This document shows, piece after piece, positions 17,850 through 27,354 of a stretch of 55,651 bases of DNA (positions are counted from its first letter, which is position 1; every line of letters starts with the position of its first letter). The DNA lies in NCBI GenBank assembly GCA_011390365.1, contig JAABSM010000017.1, positions 1 to 55,651 on the forward strand, given 5' to 3'. Source of the DNA: Gammaproteobacteria bacterium (GTDB taxonomy: Bacteria; Pseudomonadota; Gammaproteobacteria; Chromatiales; Chromatiaceae). A model generated the notes under the pieces. That model had not been told where the DNA came from, did not search any database, and worked only from the letters and a program-made list of their open reading frames with translations. Made by a program: the position numbers and the translations under genes.

Positions 17850-18317
17850 TTACTGGGTCTTCAGTTCATGCAACTGTTTCATGACCTCGACAATGCGCTG
17901 GTTGTATTCATCCTGCACATCCACCGCCTCCAGCTTGAGCTCGGCGGCCTCTACACGGCTGTTGGTGCGCCGGACCTTCTCCCGGATCGAGGCCAGTTTG
18001 CGATCCCGTTCCTGGGTCAGTCGCTCCCTGTCCCGCTCCAGTGAGGCGATCTGGCGTTCCATGCGTCGCCGCTCAAGGAAGTCGTCGACCCCCTCCTCTT
18101 GCCCGGCGGCGCCGGTCCCGGTCGCCTCGCCGGCGGCGGTCTCGTTATCCGCGGCGGTCGCCGCCGGGGGAGAGTAGGTCTGGACATTGATCTCTTCGGC
18201 ATCATTGCCGCAAGGGGTCTGGCTGAAAATGACTTCTCCGTTGTCTTCACACTTGTAGATTCCCGCCTGGCCGACCACCGGCAAAAGCAGAAACGGGAGC
18301 AGAGCGATGATTCTCAT
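17850..18317 (-). CDS. DUF4124 domain-containing exported protein
   Basis: The 155-residue product has a signal peptide (MRIIALLPFLLLPVVGQA) and then the DUF4124 motif GIYKCEDNGEVIFSQTPCG, with the two family cysteines. A Pro/Ala/Gly-rich linker follows. A long charged coiled coil (about residues 75-150: MERQIASLERDRERLTQERD onwards) ends the protein. DUF4124 proteins are periplasmic or envelope proteins of unknown function. AGGAG eight bases upstream fixes the ATG at 18317. The same frame stays open to 19184 but that stretch is antisense to argE and shows no homology. Confidence 0.85.
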   Translation of the reverse strand: MRIIALLPFLLLPVVGQAGIYKCEDNGEVIFSQTPCGNDAEEINVQTYSPPAATAADNETAAGEATGTGAAGQEEGVDDFLERRRMERQIASLERDRERLTQERDRKLASIREKVRRTNSRVEAAELKLEAVDVQDEYNQRIVEVMKQLHELKTQ

Positions 18318-18410
18318 GGTGGCGAACTCCTGTAATTTACCATACCCAGGGTTTACTATACTGTGTTCTCGTCGAGATGTAGAGTGCAACCTTACCCGTT
18401 TGGTGAAACC

Positions 18411-19577
18411 ATGAAGATTCCCTCCACCCTGGAGATGCTCGGTCGCCTCGTCGCGACCCCCTCCATCAGCAGCGTAAGCCCCCAGTTCGACTCCGGCAAC
18501 CGGGCCGTTATCGAGGTGTTGGCGGAGTGGGCGCAAGGCCTGGGCTTCGATGTCCGGATCCTCGAGCTGGAGGGGGACGCGCGCAAGGCCAACCTGGTCG
18601 CCCGGCTCGGCGAAGGGGCGGGCGGGCTGGTGCTCGCGGGCCATAGCGACACCGTGCCCTGCGACCCCCAGCGCTGGACCAGCGACCCCTTCACCCCTCG
18701 TCAGCAAGACGGTCGTCTCTACGGGCTGGGCAGTTGCGACATGAAGAGCTTCTTCGCCTCCGCCCTCACCGCCGCCTCCCGCCTCCCGCCGGAGCGCCTG
18801 CGCGAACCCCTCTACCTGGTCGCCACCGCCGACGAGGAGAGCACCATGAACGGCGCCAAGCAGCTCGCCAGGCTCGGTCTGCCGCGGGCCAGATACGCGG
18901 TGGTAGGCGAACCCACCGGCCTCGTTCCGATCCATCTGCACAAGGGTATCACCATGCAGGAGTTGACGATTCGCGGCCGGGCCGGCCACTCCAGCGATCC
19001 GGCGCTGGGACGCAGCGCCCTGGAGGGGATGGTCGCGGCGATGCAGGGGCTGCTCGATTGGCGCAAGGAGATCCAGGCCCGCTATCCCCACAACGGGTTT
19101 GACGTGCCCTATCCGACCCTCAATCTGGGGCGGATCCAGGGCGGCGACAACCCCAATCGCATCTGCGGCGAATGCCTGCTCCATTTCGATCTGCGCTCGG
19201 TACCGCCGATGGTCTGGGGCGAACTACGGGAAGAGCTGGCGGCGCGATTGGCCGGCATCCTCGACCGGCGTCAGCTGGAGTGGCGCCTGGAATCCCTGGA
19301 TGTGGAGGTGCCGCCTTTCGAGACCGCGGCCGACGCGCCGCTGGTGCGTCGCCTGGAGACCTTGAGCGGCAAGCCGGCCCGCAGCGTCGCCTACGCCTCC
19401 GAGGCCCCCTTCTTTCAGCAGCTGGGCATGGAGACGGTGCTGCTTGGCGCCGGCGAGATTGGCGTCGCCCATCGTCCCGACGAAAATATCGCGATCCGCG
19501 AGGTCGAGCGGGCCACCGACCTGCTCGAAGGCCTCATCCGCCACGCCTGCATCGATCTCGATCTCTCGCCCCTCTGA
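18411..19577 (+). CDS. argE: Acetylornithine deacetylase
   Basis: ArgE hydrolyses N-acetylornithine to ornithine in arginine synthesis. The ATG at 18411 gives 388 residues with the M20 metallopeptidase layout. The first metal motif is LAGHSDTVP, the bridging Asp lies in GLGSCDMKSF and the general-base Glu in VATADEESTMNGA. The dimerisation lid contains GRAGHSSDP, and the final metal His is in GEIGVAHRPDE. YASEAPFFQ is typical of ArgE. It stands alone; its promoter must lie in the 93-base divergent gap with the DUF4124 gene. Confidence 0.93.
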   Translation: MKIPSTLEMLGRLVATPSISSVSPQFDSGNRAVIEVLAEWAQGLGFDVRILELEGDARKANLVARLGEGAGGLVLAGHSDTVPCDPQRWTSDPFTPRQQDGRLYGLGSCDMKSFFASALTAASRLPPERLREPLYLVATADEESTMNGAKQLARLGLPRARYAVVGEPTGLVPIHLHKGITMQELTIRGRAGHSSDPALGRSALEGMVAAMQGLLDWRKEIQARYPHNGFDVPYPTLNLGRIQGGDNPNRICGECLLHFDLRSVPPMVWGELREELAARLAGILDRRQLEWRLESLDVEVPPFETAADAPLVRRLETLSGKPARSVAYASEAPFFQQLGMETVLLGAGEIGVAHRPDENIAIREVERATDLLEGLIRHACIDLDLSPL

Positions 19578-19869
19578 TCTCCAATCGCCGCTAATGGATC
19601 CGCGGGGGCATGCCCTGCCGGATCCCTGTTCCACACTTCGCCCTCTCCCCATCCCCCTTTCCGCCCGCGCAATTCCTATAGCAGGCTCCAGGGTAATAAT
19701 TCGGTAGCAAAGATCGCATATCATGAGCGCCTGATACCAAAACTAACCGTAACTATTAGGATCGCTGCGCAAAAATGGGATTTTTGCTTGCGACCAAGGG
19801 GGAGAGCGAGCATCTCCCTTGGAAACCCCTAAATGGCTATGTAATCATTCAAGACAGGAGGCGGAAAGG
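19578..19869. other. Non-coding gap before the signalling operon
   Basis: This 292-base gap between argE and the binding-protein gene should hold the argE terminator and the promoter of the five-gene signalling cluster. The only clear structure is a hairpin GCAAAAA-tggga-TTTTTGC at 19769-19787, whose T-rich right arm could act as a weak terminator. The gap is more A+T-rich than its surroundings. No small gene was recognised. Confidence 0.4.
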
Positions 19870-20787
19870 ATGGTTTTGCGGCTCTTCGTCACCCTGGTGT
19901 GGTGCGCCCTTGTGACTCCCGCTGCCTCGCAAGAGACGGCGGGGCGGACGATAACCCTCTCCCTTGGCATGATCGCCGAGCGGGCAGAACGACCGGACTA
20001 CATGATCGCCCGCTACCAGCCATTGATCGAGCGCTGGCAAAGTCTGCTTGGCGATTCCGACGTCGTGCTCGAACTGGTGGTGGCCAGGGACCGGGAGGAG
20101 CTGACCCGGCTGGTGCGCTCCGGCGCGGTACAGCTGGTGCTTGAAAGCCTCTTCACCCAGTTGCGCCTGGGCTGCTTTGGCATGCGACCGTGGATGGTGG
20201 CGTGGCGAAAGGGCAAGCGAGAGGTCCGCACCCTCTTTTTCGTGCGTGAGGATAGTGATATCCAGACCCTGGAGGATCTGCGCGGGCGCGGCATCGTCTT
20301 CGAGAGCCCCCGCTCTACCTCCGCCTACGCGCTGCCGCGGGGCTATCTTCATTCCCTGGGATTGCCCACCCTGGCCATGGCGGAAGGAGCGGCGGACGGC
20401 TCGGCGATTCGCTTCGGATTCGCCGGCGACGAACGTACCCAGGCTTACTGGGTAGCACTGGGGCGATTCGATGCCGGCGCCTTTAACGACGACGACTGGC
20501 AACGCCTTCCCGATGCCCTCGCCGGGCGGCTGCGCACGATCGCCTCGACGCCATCGTTTCTGCGCTGGCTGCTCAGCATCCACGACAGCGTCGAATCTCC
20601 CCTGCGCGAGGCGCTGGCTGAAGCCCTGCTCGCCCTCAATCATGACGACGGCGAGGAGGCGTTGTCCGGGGCGGAGATCGAGCGCATCGAACCCCTCGGC
20701 GAACGCGATCTGCAATCCATCGATACGGCGCGGGGCATCCTCCGCTTCATGGATGCCCCGCCGCCCCAATCCGCTACCGCGCCTTGA
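19870..20787 (+). CDS. PhnD-like periplasmic substrate-binding protein (sensor partner)
   Basis: The ATG at 19870, preceded by AGGAGGCGGAAAGG, gives 305 residues with a signal peptide (MVLRLFVTLVWCALVTPAAS). The mature part follows the phosphate/phosphonate-binding PhnD-like pattern: TLSLGMIAERAERPDY, MIARYQPLIERWQSLLG, REELTRLVRSGAVQLV and DIQTLEDLRGRGIVFESPRSTS. No ABC permease or ATPase is nearby. Instead it overlaps or abuts a membrane hybrid histidine kinase, a common arrangement in which the binding protein presents a ligand to the kinase. The ligand cannot be told from the sequence. Confidence 0.83.
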   Translation: MVLRLFVTLVWCALVTPAASQETAGRTITLSLGMIAERAERPDYMIARYQPLIERWQSLLGDSDVVLELVVARDREELTRLVRSGAVQLVLESLFTQLRLGCFGMRPWMVAWRKGKREVRTLFFVREDSDIQTLEDLRGRGIVFESPRSTSAYALPRGYLHSLGLPTLAMAEGAADGSAIRFGFAGDERTQAYWVALGRFDAGAFNDDDWQRLPDALAGRLRTIASTPSFLRWLLSIHDSVESPLREALAEALLALNHDDGEEALSGAEIERIEPLGERDLQSIDTARGILRFMDAPPPQSATAP

Positions 20788-20801
20788 GAGATGGTCGCAA
20801 G

Positions 20802-23060
20802 ATGCGTTTCGGAACCAAGTATGTGTTGCTGATCTGGGCCTTCTCCCTGCTGCTGCTGACCGCGGTGGTGGTCGCCGCCAATCTGCTGGTGCGCGACGAC
20901 GCGCAGCGGTTGCGCCAGGAGATCGCCGAGCACACCCGGGAGGAGTTCGAGTACCAGATGGAGAAGCGCCTGATCGCCGCCGTTGAACCCTTGCGGCGGC
21001 GTCTCTTCAACCTGTTGTACGAGCATCGCGTCAGCGATCTTGAGTGGGTGATCAGCAATGAGCTGCGTCTGTGGTTGCCGATTCAGGATTTTATCCTGGC
21101 CGATTCCCGCGGCAGGATCCTGACGGATGGCACCCGTGCCAACCCCCGCTTCCTGAAGGAGAGCGACCTGCCGACCGCGGCGCTGGAGGGCGGGGATTAT
21201 CGGCTGCGAGAGGATGGCGACGTCTGGCGCTTGAGCTTCGCCGTACAGCACGAGGGGGTCGTGGCCGGGTTCGCCCGGGTGACGGTAGATCGAAGGGAAG
21301 TGGATCCATTGGTCGCCCACTATCACGGTGATATCAACGATGCCTTTGGTCGCTTCAATCGTTCCTTGTGGATCGCCGTAGCGGTTTCTCTGTTAATGGT
21401 CGTTCCCGTGGGGCTGGCGATAATGCTACACACCCGGCGAGGCCTCTCGCGGCCCCTGAAAGAGCTTCGCGACTCCGCCAAACGCTTTGCCGAAGGTGAC
21501 TTTTCGTCGCGGGTCACCCTGATGGGGGATGACGAACTGGCCGCTTTCGCTCGCTCCTTCAATGGCATGGCCGATGAGCTCCAACGCCAGGACCAGGAGC
21601 TGCGTCGCGAGATCGAAGAGCGACGCCGCACCGAAGAGCGGCTGCGGGTAGCGATGTGGCACGCCGAGAGCGCCAACCGAGCGAAGAGCCTCTTTCTCGC
21701 CAACATGAGCCACGAGTTGCGGACCCCCCTCACCTCCATCATCGGGTTCGCCAAACTGCTCGATGACCGCTTCGCCGATGACGAGGAGATTCGCCGCGAC
21801 CTGCGCACCATCGCCCGCAACGGCGAAACCCTGCTGGAATTGATCAATGAGGTGCTGGAGCTGTCCCGGATCGAAAACGGCCACCTCTCGGTGAAACGCG
21901 AGGCCCTCGACCTGCACGCCTTGCTCAAGGATCTCCACGCCTCGTTTCAGGTGCAGGCCCAGCAGCGATCGCTGCGTCTGTTCGGCGAGTGGGGACAAGC
22001 CCCGCGCCGGATCCTGGGCGATCGCCAGAAGATTCGCCAGGTCATCGCCAACCTGCTCGGCAATGCCTGCAAATACGCCGGGGCGGGAGAGATCCGACTG
22101 CGCGTCCAGGTCTCCCGGAATGACCCGGGGGCGCTGCTTATCGAGGTCGTCGACCAAGGCGAGGGCATCAGCGCCCGCGACCGGGGAAAGGTGTTCGACG
22201 CCTTCTTTCGCGGACAGCAAGAGGGTGAAAAGGTGCGCGGCGCGGGACTGGGACTGGCGATCAGCAAGCAGTATGCAACCGCCCTGGGCGGCGACCTTGA
22301 GCTGATGGAGAGTGGCGACGGGCGCACCGTGTTTCGCTTTACCCTGCCTTTTGCGCGCGCGGACAAGGTGGCCGAGGATGACGCGCTGGATCGAGAGACG
22401 GCGGACGCCCGCCTCGAATTTCCGGGGCGGTCCGAGCCGCCGCGGGTGATCGTGGTCGACCACCATCCCGAGACCCGCGCCCTGGCGGCGCGGATTCTTG
22501 CCAGCGGCGGCGTGCGGGTGGAGGAGTGCGAGCGGGGCGATCCGCTGCTGGCGCGACTGGCGGGCAAGGGGGTGGACGCGGTGCTGTGCGACGTCTCGCT
22601 GGACGATGACGCGGTGTTCGAATGCATTCGGCGGATTCGCGCCAGCCCGCTCGCCCATCCGCCCAAGGTCTTCGCGGTCACCGCCGACGCCTTCGAGACC
22701 CAGTGTCGGCGCTTCCGCGAAGCCGGCTTCGACGATGTCCTGACCAAGCCCTATCTGCCGCCCTCGCTGTTGCGACTGGTCGCCAGGCACCTCGGCGGCG
22801 AGTGGCTGAGCCACCCGCCCGCGCCTGCCCATCACGCCGATCTTGGGGCGCTGCTGAGGCGTTGTTCCGCGCCGTGGCGACAGCGCATGCTGGAGGCCCT
22901 GAAGCAGCTCGATCGGGACGCCATGAGCCGGCTGTGCACGGCGTGTGAATCGGCGGAGGCGGCCGAGGGCGTCAATCGCTATCTACACGAATATCGCTAC
23001 GCGGAGCTAAGCGCGATGCTGGCGAAAATGGAATCACAGGCAGTGATGGGGGAGCGGTAA
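20802..23060 (+). CDS. Membrane hybrid sensor histidine kinase (HAMP-HisKA-HATPase-REC)
   Basis: The protein is about 752 residues from the ATG at 20802; a TTG at 20784 overlapping the previous stop is an alternative. TM1 (YVLLIWAFSLLLLTAVVVAANLL) and TM2 (LWIAVAVSLLMVVPVGLAIML) enclose a periplasmic sensor region of about 155 residues. A HAMP segment, a coiled coil and the H box FLANMSHELRTPLTSI (His near 304) follow. The ATPase has LLGNACKYAG, VVDQGEGIS and GAGLGLAISK. The C-terminal receiver has LCDVSL as phospho-acceptor site and LTKPY, but the family's N-terminal DD pair is VVDHH, so it is somewhat degenerate. A short helical tail follows. Confidence 0.9.
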   Translation: MRFGTKYVLLIWAFSLLLLTAVVVAANLLVRDDAQRLRQEIAEHTREEFEYQMEKRLIAAVEPLRRRLFNLLYEHRVSDLEWVISNELRLWLPIQDFILADSRGRILTDGTRANPRFLKESDLPTAALEGGDYRLREDGDVWRLSFAVQHEGVVAGFARVTVDRREVDPLVAHYHGDINDAFGRFNRSLWIAVAVSLLMVVPVGLAIMLHTRRGLSRPLKELRDSAKRFAEGDFSSRVTLMGDDELAAFARSFNGMADELQRQDQELRREIEERRRTEERLRVAMWHAESANRAKSLFLANMSHELRTPLTSIIGFAKLLDDRFADDEEIRRDLRTIARNGETLLELINEVLELSRIENGHLSVKREALDLHALLKDLHASFQVQAQQRSLRLFGEWGQAPRRILGDRQKIRQVIANLLGNACKYAGAGEIRLRVQVSRNDPGALLIEVVDQGEGISARDRGKVFDAFFRGQQEGEKVRGAGLGLAISKQYATALGGDLELMESGDGRTVFRFTLPFARADKVAEDDALDRETADARLEFPGRSEPPRVIVVDHHPETRALAARILASGGVRVEECERGDPLLARLAGKGVDAVLCDVSLDDDAVFECIRRIRASPLAHPPKVFAVTADAFETQCRRFREAGFDDVLTKPYLPPSLLRLVARHLGGEWLSHPPAPAHHADLGALLRRCSAPWRQRMLEALKQLDRDAMSRLCTACESAEAAEGVNRYLHEYRYAELSAMLAKMESQAVMGER

Positions 23061-26000
23061 TGCACGATGAATTCCTGAACGAACGGGGCGATCTGCTGGT
23101 CGTCGACGACAACGCCGACATCCTGCGTCAACTGGAGACCTTTCTTCGCGACAAGGGCTTTCGGGTGCGTGCCGCGCCGAACGGGGAGTTTGCCCTGCAC
23201 GCCGCGGCGAGTCGCCCGCCGGATCTGCTGCTGCTGGATATCATGATGCCCGAGATCGACGGCCTGGAGGTCTGTCGACGCCTCAAGCGCGACCCGGCCA
23301 CCCGCGATGTCCCGGTGATCTTTCTCAGCGCCTACACCGACATGGAGAACAAGGGGCGCGCCTTCGCCGCTGGCGGCGTCGACTTTATCGCCAAGCCCTT
23401 CGACTTCGCGGAGGTGCTGGCGCGGGTCCGCACCCACCTCAAGATCTACGTCATGCAGCGCGCCCTCAACCAGAGCAAGGCGGAACTGGAGCAACGGGTC
23501 GACTATCGCACCCGCGAACTGCGCGAGATCAACGCCCGCCTGCAAACCGAGATCGAAGAGCGCCGCCAGTCCGAGGAGAAGTTCGCCAAGGTGTTCGAAC
23601 ACGCCCCGATCATGGTGGTGCTCCTCACCATCGACGGCTGGCGCATGCTCGAGGCCAACGCCACCTTCGTGCAGAAGTGCGGCTATAGCAAGGCGGAGAT
23701 GCTCAACAAGCGCCCGGATGAGCTGGAGCTGGTGGCCAGCGCCGACCTTCAGCGTCTCTCCCAGCAGCTGGCAAAGGCCGGCTACCTCAAGGAGCGGGAG
23801 GTGGACCTGCGCACCCGTCGCGGCAAGGCGCGCTGCTGTCTGCTCAGCGCCCAGGCGATCCAGATCGGCGGCCAGCGCTGCGCCATCGCCATGCTGGAGG
23901 ATATCTCCAAGCGCAAGAAGATGGAGAAGAAACTCAAGAAGGCCAAGGAGATGGCGGAGATCGCCAATCACGCCAAGAGCAGCTTTCTGGCCACCATGAG
24001 CCACGAGATCCGCACCCCCATGAACGCCATTCTGGGCATGCTCCACCTCGCCCTGCGTACCCGCATGACCGACAAACAGCGGGACTACCTGGACAAGGCG
24101 CGGGGCGCCGCCGACTCGCTGCTGGTGATCATTAACGACATCCTCGACTTCTCGCGCATCGAGGCCGGCAAGATGCGCGTCGAGACCACCGAGTTCATGC
24201 TCGACAATGTCCTCGAACACGTCGCCATGATGAATGAACAGAAGGCCCGGGAGAAGGGGTTGGAACTGTGCTTCAGCCTCGCCCCGGAGGTCGCCCGCGG
24301 CTATCGAGGCGACCCCTTGCGGATCAGCCAGATCCTCAACAATCTGGTCTGTAACGCGGTCAAGTTCACCCACGCCGGCAAGGTGACCGTGGCGGTCGCC
24401 CCGTGCGGCGAACACGAGGGTGATCAGGCCCTTCGCTTTACGGTCGCCGATACCGGCATCGGCATGAGCGAGGAGCAGATGCACAACCTCTTTCAGCCGT
24501 TCAGTCAGGGGGACGGCTCCACCACCCGCCGCTACGGCGGCACCGGCCTGGGCCTGAGCATCAGCAAACGCTTGGTGGAGATGATGGGCGGCGAGCTGAC
24601 GGTGGTCAGTCGCGCCGGCAAGGGCAGCGAGTTCCGTTTCACCCTCAATCTGCCGCGGCTGGCGGATCATGAAGGCGGGTCGACACGGGGACGCGGACTC
24701 AAGGGGCTGCGCGTCGCCTTGGCGGGCGACCCGAATACACAGGGGGAGTTGATCGCCATGTTGCGACGCATGGGCATAGCCGCAACGGTGGATCCGCATT
24801 CCCAGGCCTACGACCGCCTGCTGATGTTCGAGGCCGCGTACCTGGCGCTGGACGAACCCCGGCGACGGGCGATCGCCGACAACCGCCTGATCCTGCTTGG
24901 GCACGGCGAGACGCTAGCGCTGGCGGACCCCCCGTTGTCCGTGTTCGCCTCCATCCAGTTGCCGCTCACGCCGCTGCGCCTGGAGCAGGCGCTGGTCAAG
25001 CGCCACGGGGGCGAGGCGCGCCAAGAGGCGGATAAGGACGCCCGTCAGGTGCTCTCCGGTTTTCGGGTCTTGCTGGCGGAGGATAACGAGATCAACCGCC
25101 AGGTCGCCAGCGAGATCCTGGAGGATCTCGACATGGAGGTGGTGGAGGCGGAAAACGGCCAGCAGGCGCTGGAGCTGATCCAGCGCGCCCCCGGCGATTT
25201 CTTCGATATCGTGTTGATGGACATCGAGATGCCGGTGATGGACGGGCGCGAGGCCACCGCCCGGCTGCGCACCCATTCGATGGTGCGGGATCTGCCGATT
25301 ATCGCCATGACCGCCCATGCCATGGAGGGCGACCGTATCCGCTGCCTGGAGGCGGGCATGAACGACCACATCCCCAAGCCGATCCATCCCGACAAACTCT
25401 ATGCCAAGCTCTGCAAATGGTTGCCGGTGGCCGTCAACGACGCCAGCGAGCAGCCGCCATGGCAAGTGGTGGAGCGTCATCGCGAACAGGAGGAGGCGCT
25501 ATTCGACGCCGTGGCGGGGCTGCGCAACACCAACGGCAATCGCCGCCTCCATCACGATCTGGTGCGGCGCTTCAGTCGCGAGTACCGGGGCGTCGCCGGA
25601 GATGTTCATGCCCTGGTGCGCGATCAAGCGTACCAGGATGCGCGGCATCTGGTACACACGGTTAAGGGAATCGCCGCCACGCTGGGAGGGGGCAAGCTGC
25701 GGCGCGTCGCCGCGGAACTGGAGTCGGAGCTGGAGCTGCAAGACAGCGGCGACTTCGACGCCCTGCTCGCCGAATTCGAGGAGTGTCTGGGCCGTACCCT
25801 GGAGCGCATGGAGGCGTTTCTGGATGACGATGACGGCAACGGGAAGGGCAATCTCCGGGAGGCGCGAGGGGCGAATCAGGTTGGCAACGAAATCGACGAA
25901 GAGGTGCTTGGTCGCCTCGCGGAGTTGCTGGAGGAGAACGATGGCGATGCCTTCGATCTGTTCATGACGATACGGGAGGGGTTGCGCATCGCCATGGAGG

Positions 26001-26119
26001 AGGAGCGGTATCACGAACTCTCCCATGCCATCAACAACTTCCGCTTCGATGAGGCCAGCTTGCTGGTGAAGCCCCTGTGCCAGCCGCAAGCCGCCGCCAC
26101 GCGGGCGACCGTCCAGTGA
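23060..26119 (+). CDS. Soluble hybrid histidine kinase (REC-PAS-HisKA-HATPase-REC-Hpt)
   Basis: The 1019-residue protein starts by one-base overlap (taATG) with the preceding kinase. A receiver opens it (LLVVDDNADI, phospho-Asp60 in LLLLDIMMPEIDG). A coiled coil, a PAS-type segment (FAKVFEHAPIMVVLLTIDGW) and an H box (FLATMSHEIRTPMNAI, His315) follow. The ATPase has NNLVCNAVKFTH and GGTGLGLSISK. A second receiver has LLAEDNEINRQ and Asp721 in VLMDIEMPVMDG. An Hpt domain ends it (HLVHTVKGIAA, His866). No membrane segment is visible. This is a full phosphorelay in one chain, able to take phosphate from the membrane kinase and pass it on through the Hpt. Confidence 0.93.
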   Translation: MHDEFLNERGDLLVVDDNADILRQLETFLRDKGFRVRAAPNGEFALHAAASRPPDLLLLDIMMPEIDGLEVCRRLKRDPATRDVPVIFLSAYTDMENKGRAFAAGGVDFIAKPFDFAEVLARVRTHLKIYVMQRALNQSKAELEQRVDYRTRELREINARLQTEIEERRQSEEKFAKVFEHAPIMVVLLTIDGWRMLEANATFVQKCGYSKAEMLNKRPDELELVASADLQRLSQQLAKAGYLKEREVDLRTRRGKARCCLLSAQAIQIGGQRCAIAMLEDISKRKKMEKKLKKAKEMAEIANHAKSSFLATMSHEIRTPMNAILGMLHLALRTRMTDKQRDYLDKARGAADSLLVIINDILDFSRIEAGKMRVETTEFMLDNVLEHVAMMNEQKAREKGLELCFSLAPEVARGYRGDPLRISQILNNLVCNAVKFTHAGKVTVAVAPCGEHEGDQALRFTVADTGIGMSEEQMHNLFQPFSQGDGSTTRRYGGTGLGLSISKRLVEMMGGELTVVSRAGKGSEFRFTLNLPRLADHEGGSTRGRGLKGLRVALAGDPNTQGELIAMLRRMGIAATVDPHSQAYDRLLMFEAAYLALDEPRRRAIADNRLILLGHGETLALADPPLSVFASIQLPLTPLRLEQALVKRHGGEARQEADKDARQVLSGFRVLLAEDNEINRQVASEILEDLDMEVVEAENGQQALELIQRAPGDFFDIVLMDIEMPVMDGREATARLRTHSMVRDLPIIAMTAHAMEGDRIRCLEAGMNDHIPKPIHPDKLYAKLCKWLPVAVNDASEQPPWQVVERHREQEEALFDAVAGLRNTNGNRRLHHDLVRRFSREYRGVAGDVHALVRDQAYQDARHLVHTVKGIAATLGGGKLRRVAAELESELELQDSGDFDALLAEFEECLGRTLERMEAFLDDDDGNGKGNLREARGANQVGNEIDEEVLGRLAELLEENDGDAFDLFMTIREGLRIAMEEERYHELSHAINNFRFDEASLLVKPLCQPQAAATRATVQ

Positions 26120-26178
26120 GCCAGGGCGCAACGGCAGCGCCGTTCGCGTAATCTTCGTGCAATTTTCGGGAACAGGTG

Positions 26179-27354
26179 ATGTTTAACCCCTACAGTCTGA
26201 TCGAGGCCCCCTGCGACGGGCGACCCACGGTGTTGCTGGTGGACGATACCCCCAACAATCTGCAGATCATTCGCGAGCTGCTCAAGGGGCGCTATCGCAT
26301 CAAGGTCGCCACCGATGGCGAGATGGCGCTGCGCATCGCCGGCGGCACGCGGCCGCCGGACATCATCCTGCTGGATGTGATCATGCCGGTCATCGATGGC
26401 TACGAGGTGTGTCGCATGCTCAAGGAGAGCCCCGTCACCCGGGAGATCCCGGTGATCTTCCTCACCTCCCTCTCGGAACGGCGACAGGAGCGGGTGGGGC
26501 TGGAACTGGGCGCGGCGGACTACGTCACCAAACCGGTCATCCCCGAGGTGTTGCTGGCAAGGGTAGAGACCCAGTTGCGTCTCAATGAGGCCAAGAACTT
26601 CTTCCGCGAGCGCTCCCACTCGCTGGAGCGCATGGTGCGCCGGCGCACCCGCAAGCTCTACAAGTTGCAAGAGGCGTTGATCGTCGCCATGGGCTCGCTG
26701 GCCGAGACCCGCGACAACGAGACCGGCAATCATATTCGCCGCACCCGTCGTTACGTGGAGATCATCGCCCAGGCACTGGTGACGGCGTCGGATGATGGCT
26801 ATCGCCTGTCATCCGAGGAGGCGGACCTGATCGCCAAGTCCGCCCCCTTGCACGATATCGGCAAGGTCGGCGTGCCCGACAGTATCCTGCTCAAGCCCGG
26901 TCGGCTCGACGACCAGGAGTTCGAGGTCATGAAGCAACACACCGAACTCGGACGCAACGCGATCCTCGCCGCCGAGGCGATGCTCGGCGAGCCGGACGGT
27001 TTTCTCCACCACGCCCGGGATATCGTCTACCACCACCACGAGCGCTGGGACGGCAGCGGCTACCCCGAAGGGTTGGCGGGGGCGGAGATCCCCCTTGCCG
27101 CCCGCATCATGGCCCTCGCCGATACCTACGACGCGCTGATATCCCGCCGCGTCTACAAGCCCGCCTATGATCACGCAACCGCCATCGAAACGATACGCCA
27201 GCAGAGCGGACGCCACTTCGATCCCTGTCTGGTGGAGTTGTTCATGGCCCATGAAGCCGAGATTCATCGTGTCGCCCAGGCCTATGCCGAAGAGTCGATA
27301 ACCGATTGCCAAGAGCCCGATGCCGATTGTCCGGCGCAAGGAGTCACGCAATGA
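26179..27354 (+). CDS. Response regulator with HD-GYP domain (predicted c-di-GMP phosphodiesterase)
   Basis: The 391-residue protein begins with a receiver (VLLVDDTPNNLQII, phospho-acceptor in IILLDVIMPVIDG). After a basic linker helix comes an HD-GYP domain. The metal and catalytic motifs are PLHDIGKVGVPDSILLKPG, YHHHERWDGSGYPEGL and ALADTYDALIS. The family hydrolyses cyclic di-GMP. ATG at 26179 is preferred over the GTG one codon before. It lies 59 bases after the hybrid kinase and overlaps the next kinase gene by 4 bases. It is the probable output of the relay, linking the signal to c-di-GMP turnover. Confidence 0.93.
   Translation: MFNPYSLIEAPCDGRPTVLLVDDTPNNLQIIRELLKGRYRIKVATDGEMALRIAGGTRPPDIILLDVIMPVIDGYEVCRMLKESPVTREIPVIFLTSLSERRQERVGLELGAADYVTKPVIPEVLLARVETQLRLNEAKNFFRERSHSLERMVRRRTRKLYKLQEALIVAMGSLAETRDNETGNHIRRTRRYVEIIAQALVTASDDGYRLSSEEADLIAKSAPLHDIGKVGVPDSILLKPGRLDDQEFEVMKQHTELGRNAILAAEAMLGEPDGFLHHARDIVYHHHERWDGSGYPEGLAGAEIPLAARIMALADTYDALISRRVYKPAYDHATAIETIRQQSGRHFDPCLVELFMAHEAEIHRVAQAYAEESITDCQEPDADCPAQGVTQ

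Noticed and set aside
18318-19184. N-terminal extension of the DUF4124 protein up to 19184
   Set aside because: The stretch lies antisense to argE and lacks homology; a signal peptide and AGGAG site fix the start at 18317.
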